The position numbers and the translations under genes were made by a program. From assembly GCA_964507195.1 (NCBI GenBank), contig CAZDPA010000048.1, positions 1 to 25,091 of the forward strand: DNA of 25,091 nucleotides, given 5' to 3'. Positions 7,170-14,671 of the stretch are shown here, piece after piece. The notes beneath the pieces are model-generated. The model saw only the letters and a program-made list of their open reading frames with translations, was not told the origin of the DNA and did not search any database. This DNA is from Solimonas sp964507195 (lineage in GTDB: Bacteria; Pseudomonadota; Gammaproteobacteria; Nevskiales; Nevskiaceae). Numbering within the stretch: the stretch's first letter is position 1; every line of letters begins with the position of its first letter.

Positions 7170-8212
7170 GTGGCTCAGCCAATGATGCGGACCGCCTGAT
7201 CTCCAGTGTCGCGGGTACGGACGAGGAGCGCATTGAGCGCGCGATTCGTCCGCAACGCCTCGCCGACTACATCGGCCAGGTCGCAGTGCGTGAGCAGATG
7301 AGCATCGCGATCGAGGCCGCGACCAAGCGCGGCGAAGCGCTCGACCATGTGCTGATCTTCGGGCCGCCGGGCCTGGGCAAGACCACACTGGCGAACATCC
7401 TGGCCAGCGAGATGGGCGTCAACCTGCGCCAGACCTCGGGCCCTGTGCTTGAACGCCCCGGTGATCTGGCTGCGCTGCTGACCAATCTGGAGCCGCGCGA
7501 CCTGCTGTTCGTCGATGAAATCCATCGCCTGTCGCCGATCGTCGAGGAGGTTCTCTATCCGGCGATGGAGGACTATCAGCTCGACATCATGATCGGCGAG
7601 GGGCCGGCGGCGCGTTCGATCCGCATTGACCTGCCGCCGTTCACGCTGGTGGGCGCAACGACGCGGGCGGGGGCGCTGACCAGCCCACTGCGCGATCGTT
7701 TCGGCCTGGTGCAGCGTCTGGAGTTCTATTCCGAGGCTGATCTGACGCAGATCGTGCTGCGCAGCGCCGGCATCCTCAAGGCACCCATTGCCCCCGGCGG
7801 TGCAGCCGAAATTGCACGACGTTCGCGCGGCACGCCGCGCATTGCCAACCGCCTGCTGCGCCGCGCACGCGATTATGCGGAGGTGCGCGGCGATGGGGTG
7901 ATCACTGCGGCGTCGGCGAGCGAAGCAATGCGCCTGCTCAGCGTCGACAGCAACGGCTTCGACCTGATGGATCGGCGCCTGATCATGGCGCTGATCGAGC
8001 GCTTCGACGGTGGCCCGGCCGGTATCGACAATCTCGCTGCAGCGATCGGCGAGTCGCGCGACACCATCGAAGATGTGCTTGAGCCCTACCTGATCCAGCA
8101 GGGCTACCTGATGCGCACCCCGCGCGGACGCATCGCCGGCAAGCGTGCCTATGAGCACTATGGCCTGAAAGTGCCCGAACGCCTGGCGACGCCGGACCTG
8201 TTCCAGCAGTGA
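7166..8212 (+). CDS. ruvB: Holliday junction branch migration DNA helicase RuvB
   Basis: AAA+ motor that drives branch migration with RuvA. The 348 residues contain RPQRLADYIGQ, Walker A GPPGLGKTT (66-74), Walker B LLFVDEIH (DEIH 117-120), sensor 1 GATTRAG (163-169), a candidate arginine finger in SPLRDRFG, sensor 2 in RSRGTPRIANRLLRRARDYAEV, and the C-terminal winged-helix domain (TIEDVLEPYLIQQGYLMRTPRGR). Length and motifs are standard. The ATG overlaps the ruvA stop by four bases. Confidence 0.98.
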   Translation: MSGSANDADRLISSVAGTDEERIERAIRPQRLADYIGQVAVREQMSIAIEAATKRGEALDHVLIFGPPGLGKTTLANILASEMGVNLRQTSGPVLERPGDLAALLTNLEPRDLLFVDEIHRLSPIVEEVLYPAMEDYQLDIMIGEGPAARSIRIDLPPFTLVGATTRAGALTSPLRDRFGLVQRLEFYSEADLTQIVLRSAGILKAPIAPGGAAEIARRSRGTPRIANRLLRRARDYAEVRGDGVITAASASEAMRLLSVDSNGFDLMDRRLIMALIERFDGGPAGIDNLAAAIGESRDTIEDVLEPYLIQQGYLMRTPRGRIAGKRAYEHYGLKVPERLATPDLFQQ

Positions 8213-8219
8213 ACGGGCG

Positions 8220-8648
8220 ATGAGCACTGCAATTTTCGAGTTCCCGGTCCGGGTCTACTACGAAGACACCGATGCCAGCGGCGTTGCCTACCATGCCAAT
8301 TACCTGCGCTGGTTCGAGCGCGGCCGCACCGAATGGTTGCGCACGCTGCAACTGGGGCAGGAGCGCATGCGCGAAGAGCTGGGCACGGTGTTTACGGTCG
8401 CCAGCATGGAAATCGCCTATCGGCGGCCGGCACGGCTGGACGATCTTCTGCAGGTGCAGACCACGGTCGCGTCTGTACGGCGGGCGAGCCTGGTATTCGA
8501 GCAGCGCCTGATGCGAACCAGCGACACCGAGTTGCTCGCCAGCGTGGCCGTCAAGATCGGCTGCGTCAGCTTTGCCGATTTCCGGCCGATGCCGATGCCA
8601 GTGGTCATGATGCAGGCGATCGAGCGGTGGCGTCTGGGTGGCACCTGA
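8220..8648 (+). CDS. ybgC: Tol-Pal system-associated acyl-CoA thioesterase YbgC
   Basis: Hot-dog-fold thioesterase that usually opens the tol-pal cluster. The 142 residues contain the 4-hydroxybenzoyl-CoA-thioesterase active-site signature RVYYEDTDASGVAYHANYL, with the catalytic Asp at residue 18 and His at 25, followed by WFERGRTEWLR. E. coli YbgC hydrolyses short-chain acyl-CoAs and associates with phospholipid enzymes; the physiological role here is not shown by the sequence. It starts 7 bases after ruvB, so it is probably co-transcribed with yebC-ruvCAB, and 221 bases separate it from tolQ. Confidence 0.93.
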   Translation: MSTAIFEFPVRVYYEDTDASGVAYHANYLRWFERGRTEWLRTLQLGQERMREELGTVFTVASMEIAYRRPARLDDLLQVQTTVASVRRASLVFEQRLMRTSDTELLASVAVKIGCVSFADFRPMPMPVVMMQAIERWRLGGT

Positions 8649-8869
8649 AGGCATTGCCGTTTAACCCCGAGATCGATGCCGTTTGTCCGTTTGCATCGGA
8701 CTTGGCTGCTTTTATCGCCAATTCATGCTGCGTTTCGCAGCCACTATGATATCGTTCCGCATTGCAACATAAAATCGTTGCAAGTGGTTGGTAACTTTAC
8801 CTTTCAGCCGACAATAACGACTTTATTTAGGCGCGGCGTGCCGCGCGAACCAGGTCCGATCGCGAACTC
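8649..8869 (+). promoter_or_regulatory. tolQ upstream region: candidate promoter, hairpin and inverted repeat
   Basis: A 221-base gene-free stretch, more AT-rich than its surroundings. It holds a perfect hairpin (GCTGCG-TTT-CGCAGC, 8727-8741) without a T-run, a good -10 candidate TATGAT (8745-8750) whose -35 (TTCATG, 8722-8727) is poor, and an inverted repeat TTGCAAC-8 bases-GTTGCAA (8762-8783) just downstream, where a repressor could sit. These suggest an independent promoter for the tol operon. The assignment rests on sequence pattern only. Confidence 0.45.
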
Positions 8870-9556
8870 ATGAACGCAGAAATGTCCTATGCGCACCTCA
8901 TCCTGTCGGCCAGCGTCCTGGCCCAGGTGGTGCTACTCATCCTGGTAATAGCCTCGGTGTTCTCCTGGGCGGTGATCCTCTCCAAGCGCAAATTGCTGGC
9001 CACGGCGACCGACGCCGCCGAGCATTTTGAGGACAAGTTCTGGAGCGGCGGCAATCTGTCGGATCTCTACGAACAGCAGCGCCGCAACGGCGAAAACCAT
9101 GGCCCGGCTGCGATCTTCGTTGCTGGCTACGAGGAATACACGCGCCAGCAGACCGGCGGCGATGCCGACAGTGATGATGTGATCGCCGCCGTGCAGCGCC
9201 AGATGCGCGTCAGCCAGGTGCGCGAAGTCGAGCGCCTCGAAGGCGGCTTGGCAGTACTTGCGACGATCGGTTCAACCAGCCCTTATATCGGTCTGTTTGG
9301 CACGGTCTGGGGCATCATGAATGCGTTCATCGGCATCGGTAACGTCAAGCAGGCTTCGCTGGCAGTCGTTGCCCCCGGTATTGCCGAAGCGCTGATTGCT
9401 ACTGCGATGGGTCTGTTTGCCGCGATTCCCGCGGTCATTGCGTACAACTTCTTCACGCGCAAGGTCGAGGGCCTGGAGTCGCGCTTCCATACCTTTGCCG
9501 AAGAGATGATCGGCATCATGGATCGCGGCCTGCGCCACGGTCAGAAGAAGGGCTGA
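8870..9556 (+). CDS. tolQ: Tol-Pal system protein TolQ
   Basis: Inner-membrane stator of the Tol-Pal motor, homologous to ExbB and MotA; with TolR it forms the proton channel that energises TolA during outer-membrane constriction. The 228 residues have a first membrane helix at about 16-38 (LAQVVLLILVIASVFSWAVI), a large cytoplasmic loop, and two C-terminal helices (GGLAVLATIGSTSPYIGLFG...VWGIMNAFIGIG and IAEALIATAMGLFAAIPAVIAY). TSPYIGLFGTVWGIMNAF is the TolQ/ExbB core motif. It is 10 bases from tolR. Confidence 0.96.
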   Translation: MNAEMSYAHLILSASVLAQVVLLILVIASVFSWAVILSKRKLLATATDAAEHFEDKFWSGGNLSDLYEQQRRNGENHGPAAIFVAGYEEYTRQQTGGDADSDDVIAAVQRQMRVSQVREVERLEGGLAVLATIGSTSPYIGLFGTVWGIMNAFIGIGNVKQASLAVVAPGIAEALIATAMGLFAAIPAVIAYNFFTRKVEGLESRFHTFAEEMIGIMDRGLRHGQKKG

Positions 9557-9566
9557 GGCACCGGTC

Positions 9567-9989
9567 ATGGCCAAGCGCAAGCTCTCGTCCGAGATCAACG
9601 TCGTGCCGTATATCGACGTGATGCTCGTGTTGCTGATCATCTTCATGGTGACGGCGCCGCTGATGGTGCAGGGCATTGAGGTCGATCTGCCGGAGACCAA
9701 CGCTCAGTCCCTGACCAATCAGGAAGAGGACACCAAGCTTTCGATCAAGGCCAACGGTGATTTCCTGTTCAACAAGGCGGCCGATTCGAACAAGCCGCTC
9801 AGCGATGACGAACTGGTTGACGCAGTGACTCAGGAGATCCAGAAGAATCCGGCCAAGCTGATCATGGTGGATGGCGATCGGGCAGTGGCCTATGAGCGTG
9901 TCGCCGAAGGCATGGCGCTGCTGCAGCGCGCCGGGGCTCGCAAGATCGGCTTCATCACCCAGCCGCTGGAAGACGCGCCCGCTCCCTAA
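9567..9989 (+). CDS. tolR: Tol-Pal system protein TolR
   Basis: Small inner-membrane partner of TolQ with a periplasmic domain. The 140 residues begin with a short cytoplasmic segment (MAKRKLSSEINVVPYIDV) and one membrane helix (VMLVLLIIFMVTAPLMV). The helix carries the essential proton-channel aspartate, here Asp17 in PYIDVML (equivalent to E. coli Asp23). The rest is the ExbD/TolR periplasmic domain with VDLPE near the membrane and IMVDGDRAVAYERVAEGMALLQRAG towards the end. Its stop overlaps the tolA start by one base (TAATG). Confidence 0.96.
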   Translation: MAKRKLSSEINVVPYIDVMLVLLIIFMVTAPLMVQGIEVDLPETNAQSLTNQEEDTKLSIKANGDFLFNKAADSNKPLSDDELVDAVTQEIQKNPAKLIMVDGDRAVAYERVAEGMALLQRAGARKIGFITQPLEDAPAP

Positions 9990-11011
9990 TGGTCGAACGT
10001 CGTCATCTCTATATCGCGGCGGCGCTGCATGTGCTGCTGTTTGTGCTGCTGTTCGCCAGTGCGTTCTTCCAGCGCAAGATGGTCATGCCGCCGCCGATGG
10101 AGGCAGTGTTGGTCGTCGACATGACAGCCAAGGAGCAGGCGGCCGAAATCGCCAAGCAAATTGCCGCGCAGAAGCAGCAGCAACTGCAGGAAGAGCAGCG
10201 CCTCAAGGAGATCGAGGTGCAGCGCGAGGTCGAGCGCAAGCGCGAGACGCAGAAGAAGGTCGAAGAGCAGAAGAAGATCGATCAGCAGAAGAAGGCCGAA
10301 AAGAAGAAGGAACAGGACGCCGAATCAGCGCGCAAGCTTCAGGAAGAACGCAAGAAGAAGCAGGAGATTGCCGAGCTCAAGGCCGAGGCCGAGCGCAAGC
10401 GTCTCGAAGAAGAGAAGCTCAAGCAAAAGCAGGAAAAGGAACGCCAGGACGAGCTCAAGCGTATCCAGGACGAAGAGAAGCGCAAGATTGAGGAGCAGCG
10501 CAAGCTGGAAGAGCAGATCCGCAAGGAAGCCGAAGAGAAGAAGCGCCAAGAGGCCGAGGCACGCCAGCGTGAGATTGAAGCCGCGCGCGAGCGTGAGCTC
10601 GAGGCTGAGCGCCAGGAAGTCGAACGCCTGAAGGCGAAACGCGCAGCCGAGGAAAAGGCCCGACGCGAGGCGCTGGAAGGCGCGATGCGCGAGGAGGCGG
10701 CAGCTCGTGCTGCGGCCGCACGTTCGGCGGCGCAGGCGCCTTGGGGCGCGGCGGTGGCGGCAAAGATTCGTAGCCGCTGGATACGCCCGCCTGGTTCTCC
10801 ACCCAGCTTTAGCTGTCTAGTCCAGATTCAGCAAACTCCGACCGGTGAGGTCATCAGTGCTAAGGTTGTACGTAGCAGCGGTAGCCCTGTACTGGACCGT
10901 TCGGTGGAACAGGCTGTGATGAAGGCGTCGCCTTTGCCCTTACCGTTGGACATGTCTTTGTTCGAACGCGAGATCAACTCGCAGTTCTGTGAGCCCCAAG
11001 GTTCCTGCTAA
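9989..11011 (+). CDS. tolA: Tol-Pal system protein TolA
   Basis: Spans the periplasm and links the TolQR motor to TolB/Pal. The 340 residues divide into domain I, with one membrane helix (about residues 8-27); domain II, a very long charged helix (about 45-245) rich in Lys, Glu, Gln, Arg and Ala with QKK/EEK repeats; and domain III (about 250-340), the TonB-like C-terminal fold (IRSRWIRPPG, VVRSSGSPVLDRSVEQAVMKASPLPLP). Domain III has three cysteines (276, 334, 340). The last two are next to the C-terminus, so a disulfide arrangement unlike E. coli TolA is possible. From about 10790 the codon use changes visibly (CTA, TTA, GTA, CGT/AGC), continuing into tolB; see findings. Confidence 0.95.
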   Translation: MVERRHLYIAAALHVLLFVLLFASAFFQRKMVMPPPMEAVLVVDMTAKEQAAEIAKQIAAQKQQQLQEEQRLKEIEVQREVERKRETQKKVEEQKKIDQQKKAEKKKEQDAESARKLQEERKKKQEIAELKAEAERKRLEEEKLKQKQEKERQDELKRIQDEEKRKIEEQRKLEEQIRKEAEEKKRQEAEARQREIEAARERELEAERQEVERLKAKRAAEEKARREALEGAMREEAAARAAAARSAAQAPWGAAVAAKIRSRWIRPPGSPPSFSCLVQIQQTPTGEVISAKVVRSSGSPVLDRSVEQAVMKASPLPLPLDMSLFEREINSQFCEPQGSC

Positions 11012-11085
11012 AGGATATGCCGTTGTAGCTGTTGAAATGTAACGATGTTCAGCCAACCTTCATGCAACCGATTTAGAACTAGCAA

Positions 11086-12378
11086 ATGACGAAACTAGCT
11101 CGATGGATCGCACTGTCAGCACTACTGGTGTTTTCCAGTGCTTCGCAGGCTGCGTTGGAGATTGTTGTTACCGGTAGCGCAATCAATCCATTGCCGATCG
11201 CAATCGTGCCATTTGGACAGATTCCCGAAGTGACGACCGACGTCGCTCAGGTGGTCCATAACGATCTGGCGCGGAGCGGTCGCTTTCGCGTGCTTCCGCG
11301 TGGAGACATGCTACAGAAGCCGATTACGCCTGCGCAGATTGACGCTAATGCTTGGCGCTCGCAGGGCATCGACTACGTGGTCGTTGGCCAGGTGGCCAAA
11401 TCGGATGCGGGCGGTTACTTCGCGCGTTTCTTCTTGGTCGATCCGCTCGGCGGCCAGCAGCTAATGGGGTTCGACATTCCAGCGCGCAGCCTCGATCAGA
11501 TGCGCTACGTCGCACATCAGATCTCGGACCTGATCTACGAGAAGCTGCTCGGCTTGCCGGGCTACTTCAACACCAAGATTGCCTACGTCACCGCCAAGGG
11601 TATCGGCTACCAGCGCAGCTTCGAGCTGGTCATCGCCGACTCCGACGGCGAGAACCCGCGCATCGTCGCAACTTCGCGCGAAACGCTGATGTCGCCGGCC
11701 TGGTCGCCGGATCGCAAGCAGCTCGCCTATGTCGGTTACGAGAAAGGTCGCTCGGCGATCTACCTGCACACCCTGGCCACGGGCGAGGTCAAGCGCCTGA
11801 TCTCGGAGAAGGGCATCAACGGCTCGCCGGCGTTTTCACCGGATGGCAAGTATCTGGCCCTGACCCTGTCGTTCGAGAAAAACCCGGATATCTACGTTCT
11901 GGACGTTCGCAATGGCTCGCGCCGCCGCCTTACCGACCACTACGGCATCGATACCGAGGCTGCCTGGTCACCGGACGGCTCGCGACTTGCATTCACGTCG
12001 GATCGTGGCGGGCAACCGCATATCTACGAGATCGGCATCGAGGGTGGTGATCCCCGGCGTCTGACCTTCGGTGGTCGCCAGAACCTGCGCGCGGCATATT
12101 CCCCGGACGGCACCAAGCTGGCGATGGTGAATCTGGATGGCGGCCGCTATCGCATCGGCTTGCTGGATCTGGCCTCCAGCGATATGCAGGTGCTCAGCGA
12201 TGGTCCGATGGATGAGAGCCCGAGCTTTGCTCCGGGTGGTGCCGTGATCATCTACGCTACGCAAACCTCGCGTGGTGCCGAATTGGCCACCGTCTCGGTG
12301 GATGGCAAGGTCCGCCAGAGCATGCGTCAGGCAGGTGGCGATGTCCGCGAACCGGCATGGTCACCATTGCTCAAGTAA
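11086..12378 (+). CDS. tolB: Tol-Pal system beta-propeller protein TolB
   Basis: Periplasmic protein that mediates between TolA and Pal. The 430 residues start with a signal peptide (cleavage expected after SSASQA). The mature N-terminus ALEIVVTGS would be the TolA-binding tail. A globular N-domain (PIAIVPFGQ, VVGQVAKSDAGGYFARFFLVD) follows, then a six-bladed propeller with PD40 repeats: SPAWSPDRKQLAYVG, SPAFSPDGKYLALT, EAAWSPDGSRLAFTS, RAAYSPDGTKLAMV and SPSFAPGGAVIIYA. No clear Shine-Dalgarno precedes the ATG. The 74-base gap after tolA holds a TTGAAA (11032-11037) but no matching -10. The first ~90 codons share the unusual codon use seen at the end of tolA. Confidence 0.96.
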   Translation: MTKLARWIALSALLVFSSASQAALEIVVTGSAINPLPIAIVPFGQIPEVTTDVAQVVHNDLARSGRFRVLPRGDMLQKPITPAQIDANAWRSQGIDYVVVGQVAKSDAGGYFARFFLVDPLGGQQLMGFDIPARSLDQMRYVAHQISDLIYEKLLGLPGYFNTKIAYVTAKGIGYQRSFELVIADSDGENPRIVATSRETLMSPAWSPDRKQLAYVGYEKGRSAIYLHTLATGEVKRLISEKGINGSPAFSPDGKYLALTLSFEKNPDIYVLDVRNGSRRRLTDHYGIDTEAAWSPDGSRLAFTSDRGGQPHIYEIGIEGGDPRRLTFGGRQNLRAAYSPDGTKLAMVNLDGGRYRIGLLDLASSDMQVLSDGPMDESPSFAPGGAVIIYATQTSRGAELATVSVDGKVRQSMRQAGGDVREPAWSPLLK

Positions 12379-12439
12379 TCATTTTTATCTCAGCGCAGTT
12401 CACCTTCTTCCATAGCCTCACATCTGCAGGATGCATTCA

Positions 12440-12952
12440 ATGAACGTTCAAAAGTTTCTGCCAGTTGTACTCGTTGCCGCTCTATTTATGACGGCTTGCG
12501 GCTCGAACAAGAAGCGCACCGATGCCGATGGTGCCCAGCAGCTCAGCGGTGGCTACAGCGATCAGATCGCTCCGGTTACCGGTGGCAGCAGCTTCGACAC
12601 GACTGCGGCCAACGAGCGCGCGCTGACGACCAACATCATCTACTTCGACTACGACGAGACCTCAATCCGCTCGGAATCGATGAGCGTCGTCGATACCTTC
12701 GCCACTTACCTGAGTGCCAATCCGGCCGCCAAGGTTCGTCTCGAAGGTCATGCCGACGAGCGCGGCACGCGCGAGTACAACGTCGGTCTTGGTGAGCGTC
12801 GTGCGATCGCGGTGCAGTCTGCTCTGCAGGCCAAGGGCGTGAGCCCGGAACAGCTGTCGCTGCTGAGCTACGGCGAAGAGCGTCCGGCTGCTGCTGGCCA
12901 CGACGAAAGCGCCTGGTCACAGAATCGCCGCGTGCAGTTGATTCGTCAGTAA
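12440..12952 (+). CDS. pal: Peptidoglycan-associated lipoprotein Pal
   Basis: Outer-membrane lipoprotein that binds peptidoglycan and TolB. The 170 residues begin with a lipoprotein signal (lipobox FMTAC followed by GSNKK), then a ~40-residue low-complexity linker, then the OmpA-like domain (NIIYFDYDETSIRSES, LEGHADERGTREYNVGLGERRA, LSYGEERP, QNRRVQLI). The Asp and Arg in HADERGTREYN correspond to the diaminopimelate-binding residues of the family. I prefer ATG 12440, preceded by AGGA at 8 bases, over ATG 12431, which has no ribosome-binding site and would itself overlap that site. Confidence 0.96.
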   Translation: MNVQKFLPVVLVAALFMTACGSNKKRTDADGAQQLSGGYSDQIAPVTGGSSFDTTAANERALTTNIIYFDYDETSIRSESMSVVDTFATYLSANPAAKVRLEGHADERGTREYNVGLGERRAIAVQSALQAKGVSPEQLSLLSYGEERPAAAGHDESAWSQNRRVQLIRQ

Positions 12953-12976
12953 GATTCCAGAAAACTTGAGACCTCG

Positions 12977-12999
12977 CGCTGGCGAGTCGGTCGCCAGCG
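12977..12999 (+). other. Perfect stem-loop between pal and cpoB
   Basis: CGCTGGCGA (12977-12985) pairs perfectly with TCGCCAGCG (12991-12999) around a 5-base loop, 25 bases after the pal stop. No T-run follows, so it is unlikely to terminate. It may be an mRNA-stabilising or processing hairpin that protects the abundant pal message, or a partial attenuator. Confidence 0.55.
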
Positions 13000-13034
13000 G
13001 ATACCCGATGCGGAAGGCATGACAGGTGGCGGCG

Positions 13035-13952
13035 ATGAACGGTTTGCGATTGGCGGCTCTGGGCTGTGTAGGCACTCTCCTGGTCGGCTGTGCGGGTGGC
13101 TACGGCGGCCCGATCTCAGGCGGTTCTGACAACCTGTCGCCGACTGAGCGACGCCTGCAGGCTGCGGAATCACGCGTGGCCGAATTGTCGCGTCGCCTGG
13201 ATGCCGTCAACCTGACCGGCATGGATCAGGAGAACCTGCGTCTGCGCGACGATCTGCGCCAGGTCCGCGGCGAGATGGAACGCCTGCGCTACGAGTTCGA
13301 TCAGGCCCAGCGTGCTGCCAAGGAGCAATACCTGGATCTGGATCGTCGCTTGCAGGGCGGGTCGTCTGCTCCCGCGAGTGGTGGTGCGAGCTATGGCCAG
13401 TACGGCGGCCAGTATGCCCAGCCGGGCCAGGCGCCGATGGCGACGGTGCAGTCCGGCGGTACGCTGGCAACGCCGCCGCAGCAGGTTCCGGCTCAGCCGC
13501 CTGCCTATACCCAGGCGCAGCAGCTTCCTCCGGGGGGCCAGCCCGCCCCGGTGACGATCTCGTCCGGCGGCGGCGGGTCTCCGGAAGAGGAGGGCGCTTA
13601 CCTGACGGCCTTCGATTCGCTGAAGAACGGCAAGTACGACGATGCCATCACCGGCTTCCGCGCCCTGCTCAGCCGTTGGCCGCAGGGTCGCTATGCGGAC
13701 AACGCCCTCTACTGGAGCGGCGAGGCCTATTACGTGAAGCGCGACTACAACTCGGCGCTGACCGCGTTCCAGGCTGTGCTGCAGCGCTTCCCGAGCAGCC
13801 CGAAGGGGCCGGATTCGATGCTCAAGGCGGGTCTGACCCAGCTTGAGTTGAAGCAGGAAGCGGCCGGCAAGGCGACCCTGCAGAAGCTGGTGCAGACCTA
13901 TCCGCAGTCGAATGCGGCGCGCCTCGCACAGCAGCAGCTCGCCGCCCAGTAA
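13035..13952 (+). CDS. cpoB: Cell division coordinator CpoB (YbgF), with a predicted lipoprotein signal
   Basis: Last gene of the tol-pal cluster. E. coli CpoB couples Tol-driven constriction to PBP1B peptidoglycan synthesis. The ~305 residues show an N-terminal signal ending in TLLVGCAGG, a clean LVGC lipobox (unusual, as CpoB is normally a soluble periplasmic protein); a trimerising coiled coil (ERRLQAAESRVAELSRRLD through YLDLDRRLQ); a long Gly/Gln/Pro/Ser-rich linker; and C-terminal TPR repeats (AFDSLKNGKYDDAITGFRAL, YWSGEAYYVKRDYNSALTAF, GLTQLELKQEAAGKATLQKL). ATG 13035 is preceded by AGGTGG at 5 bases; the in-frame GTG at 13026 is an alternative that adds three residues. Confidence 0.93.
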   Translation: MNGLRLAALGCVGTLLVGCAGGYGGPISGGSDNLSPTERRLQAAESRVAELSRRLDAVNLTGMDQENLRLRDDLRQVRGEMERLRYEFDQAQRAAKEQYLDLDRRLQGGSSAPASGGASYGQYGGQYAQPGQAPMATVQSGGTLATPPQQVPAQPPAYTQAQQLPPGGQPAPVTISSGGGGSPEEEGAYLTAFDSLKNGKYDDAITGFRALLSRWPQGRYADNALYWSGEAYYVKRDYNSALTAFQAVLQRFPSSPKGPDSMLKAGLTQLELKQEAAGKATLQKLVQTYPQSNAARLAQQQLAAQ

Positions 13953-14001
13953 TACGCGCGGTCCGTGCGAACCGGCCCGCGTGGTTATTGATGGATAGAC
14001 A

Positions 14002-14664
14002 TTGAACGCGGCCGTTGCAGCAGAACCCCGGATCAAACTCACGGAGATCTTTCGCTCGATACAGGGCGAAAGCTCCTTTGTGGGCTGGCCTACGGCGTTT
14101 GTACGACTGACCGGCTGTCCGCTGCGCTGTCACTACTGCGACACTGCCTACGCCTTCCACGGCGGCCGGTGGGCCCAGCTTGGGGACATTCTTGACACCG
14201 TCAAGGCGCTCGAAGTCCACCATGTCTGCGTGACCGGTGGCGAGCCGTTGGCGCAGCGCGCCTGCCTGCCATTGCTGACCACCCTGTGCGATGCCGGTTA
14301 TCAGGTATCGCTCGAAACCAGCGGCGCGATGGACATCAGTGCAGTCGATGCGCGGGTCGCGCGGATTGTCGACATCAAGACGCCGGACTCCGGCGAAGTC
14401 GAGCGCAACCGCTGGGAGAATCTCGAACTGCTGACCGCGCGTGACGAACTCAAGCTCGTCATCTGCAGCCGCGCCGACTACGAATGGGCGCGCGCCTTGC
14501 TGACCGGGCGCAAGCTCGACCAGCGTTGTGCGGTCCTGTTTTCGCCAAGCCAGAGCCAGGTCGAACCTGGAATGCTGGCGGACTGGTTGCTGGAAGACCG
14601 ACTGCCGGTGCGCTTCCAGTTGCAGTTGCACAAAGTGTTGTGGGGCAACGTCGCCGGACGTTGA
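14002..14664 (+). CDS. queE: 7-carboxy-7-deazaguanine synthase QueE
   Basis: Radical-SAM enzyme that converts 6-carboxy-tetrahydropterin to 7-carboxy-7-deazaguanine in queuosine-precursor synthesis. The 220 residues carry EIFRSIQGESSFVGWP, the radical-SAM cluster CX3CX2C (Cys39, Cys43, Cys46 in GCPLRCHYCDTAY) and CVTGGEPL. An in-frame TAG at 13996 fixes the 5' limit, and the only usable start between it and the conserved region is the TTG at 14002, with a weak GGA upstream. A four-codon reading frame (ATG at 13991, TGA at 14003-14005) overlaps that TTG. Synteny tol-pal-cpoB-queE-queC is common in Pseudomonas and relatives. queC follows after 7 bases. Confidence 0.93.
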   Translation: MNAAVAAEPRIKLTEIFRSIQGESSFVGWPTAFVRLTGCPLRCHYCDTAYAFHGGRWAQLGDILDTVKALEVHHVCVTGGEPLAQRACLPLLTTLCDAGYQVSLETSGAMDISAVDARVARIVDIKTPDSGEVERNRWENLELLTARDELKLVICSRADYEWARALLTGRKLDQRCAVLFSPSQSQVEPGMLADWLLEDRLPVRFQLQLHKVLWGNVAGR

Positions 14665-14671
14665 GAGACAG

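Noticed and set aside
7175..8227. 350-residue minus-strand frame opposite ruvB
   Set aside because: Mirror frame of a strongly conserved gene; no independent evidence.
9871..10631. Plus-strand Arg/Ser/Lys-rich alternative frames across tolA
   Set aside because: These arise from the repetitive GAG/AAG/CAG codons of TolA domain II read in shifted frames.
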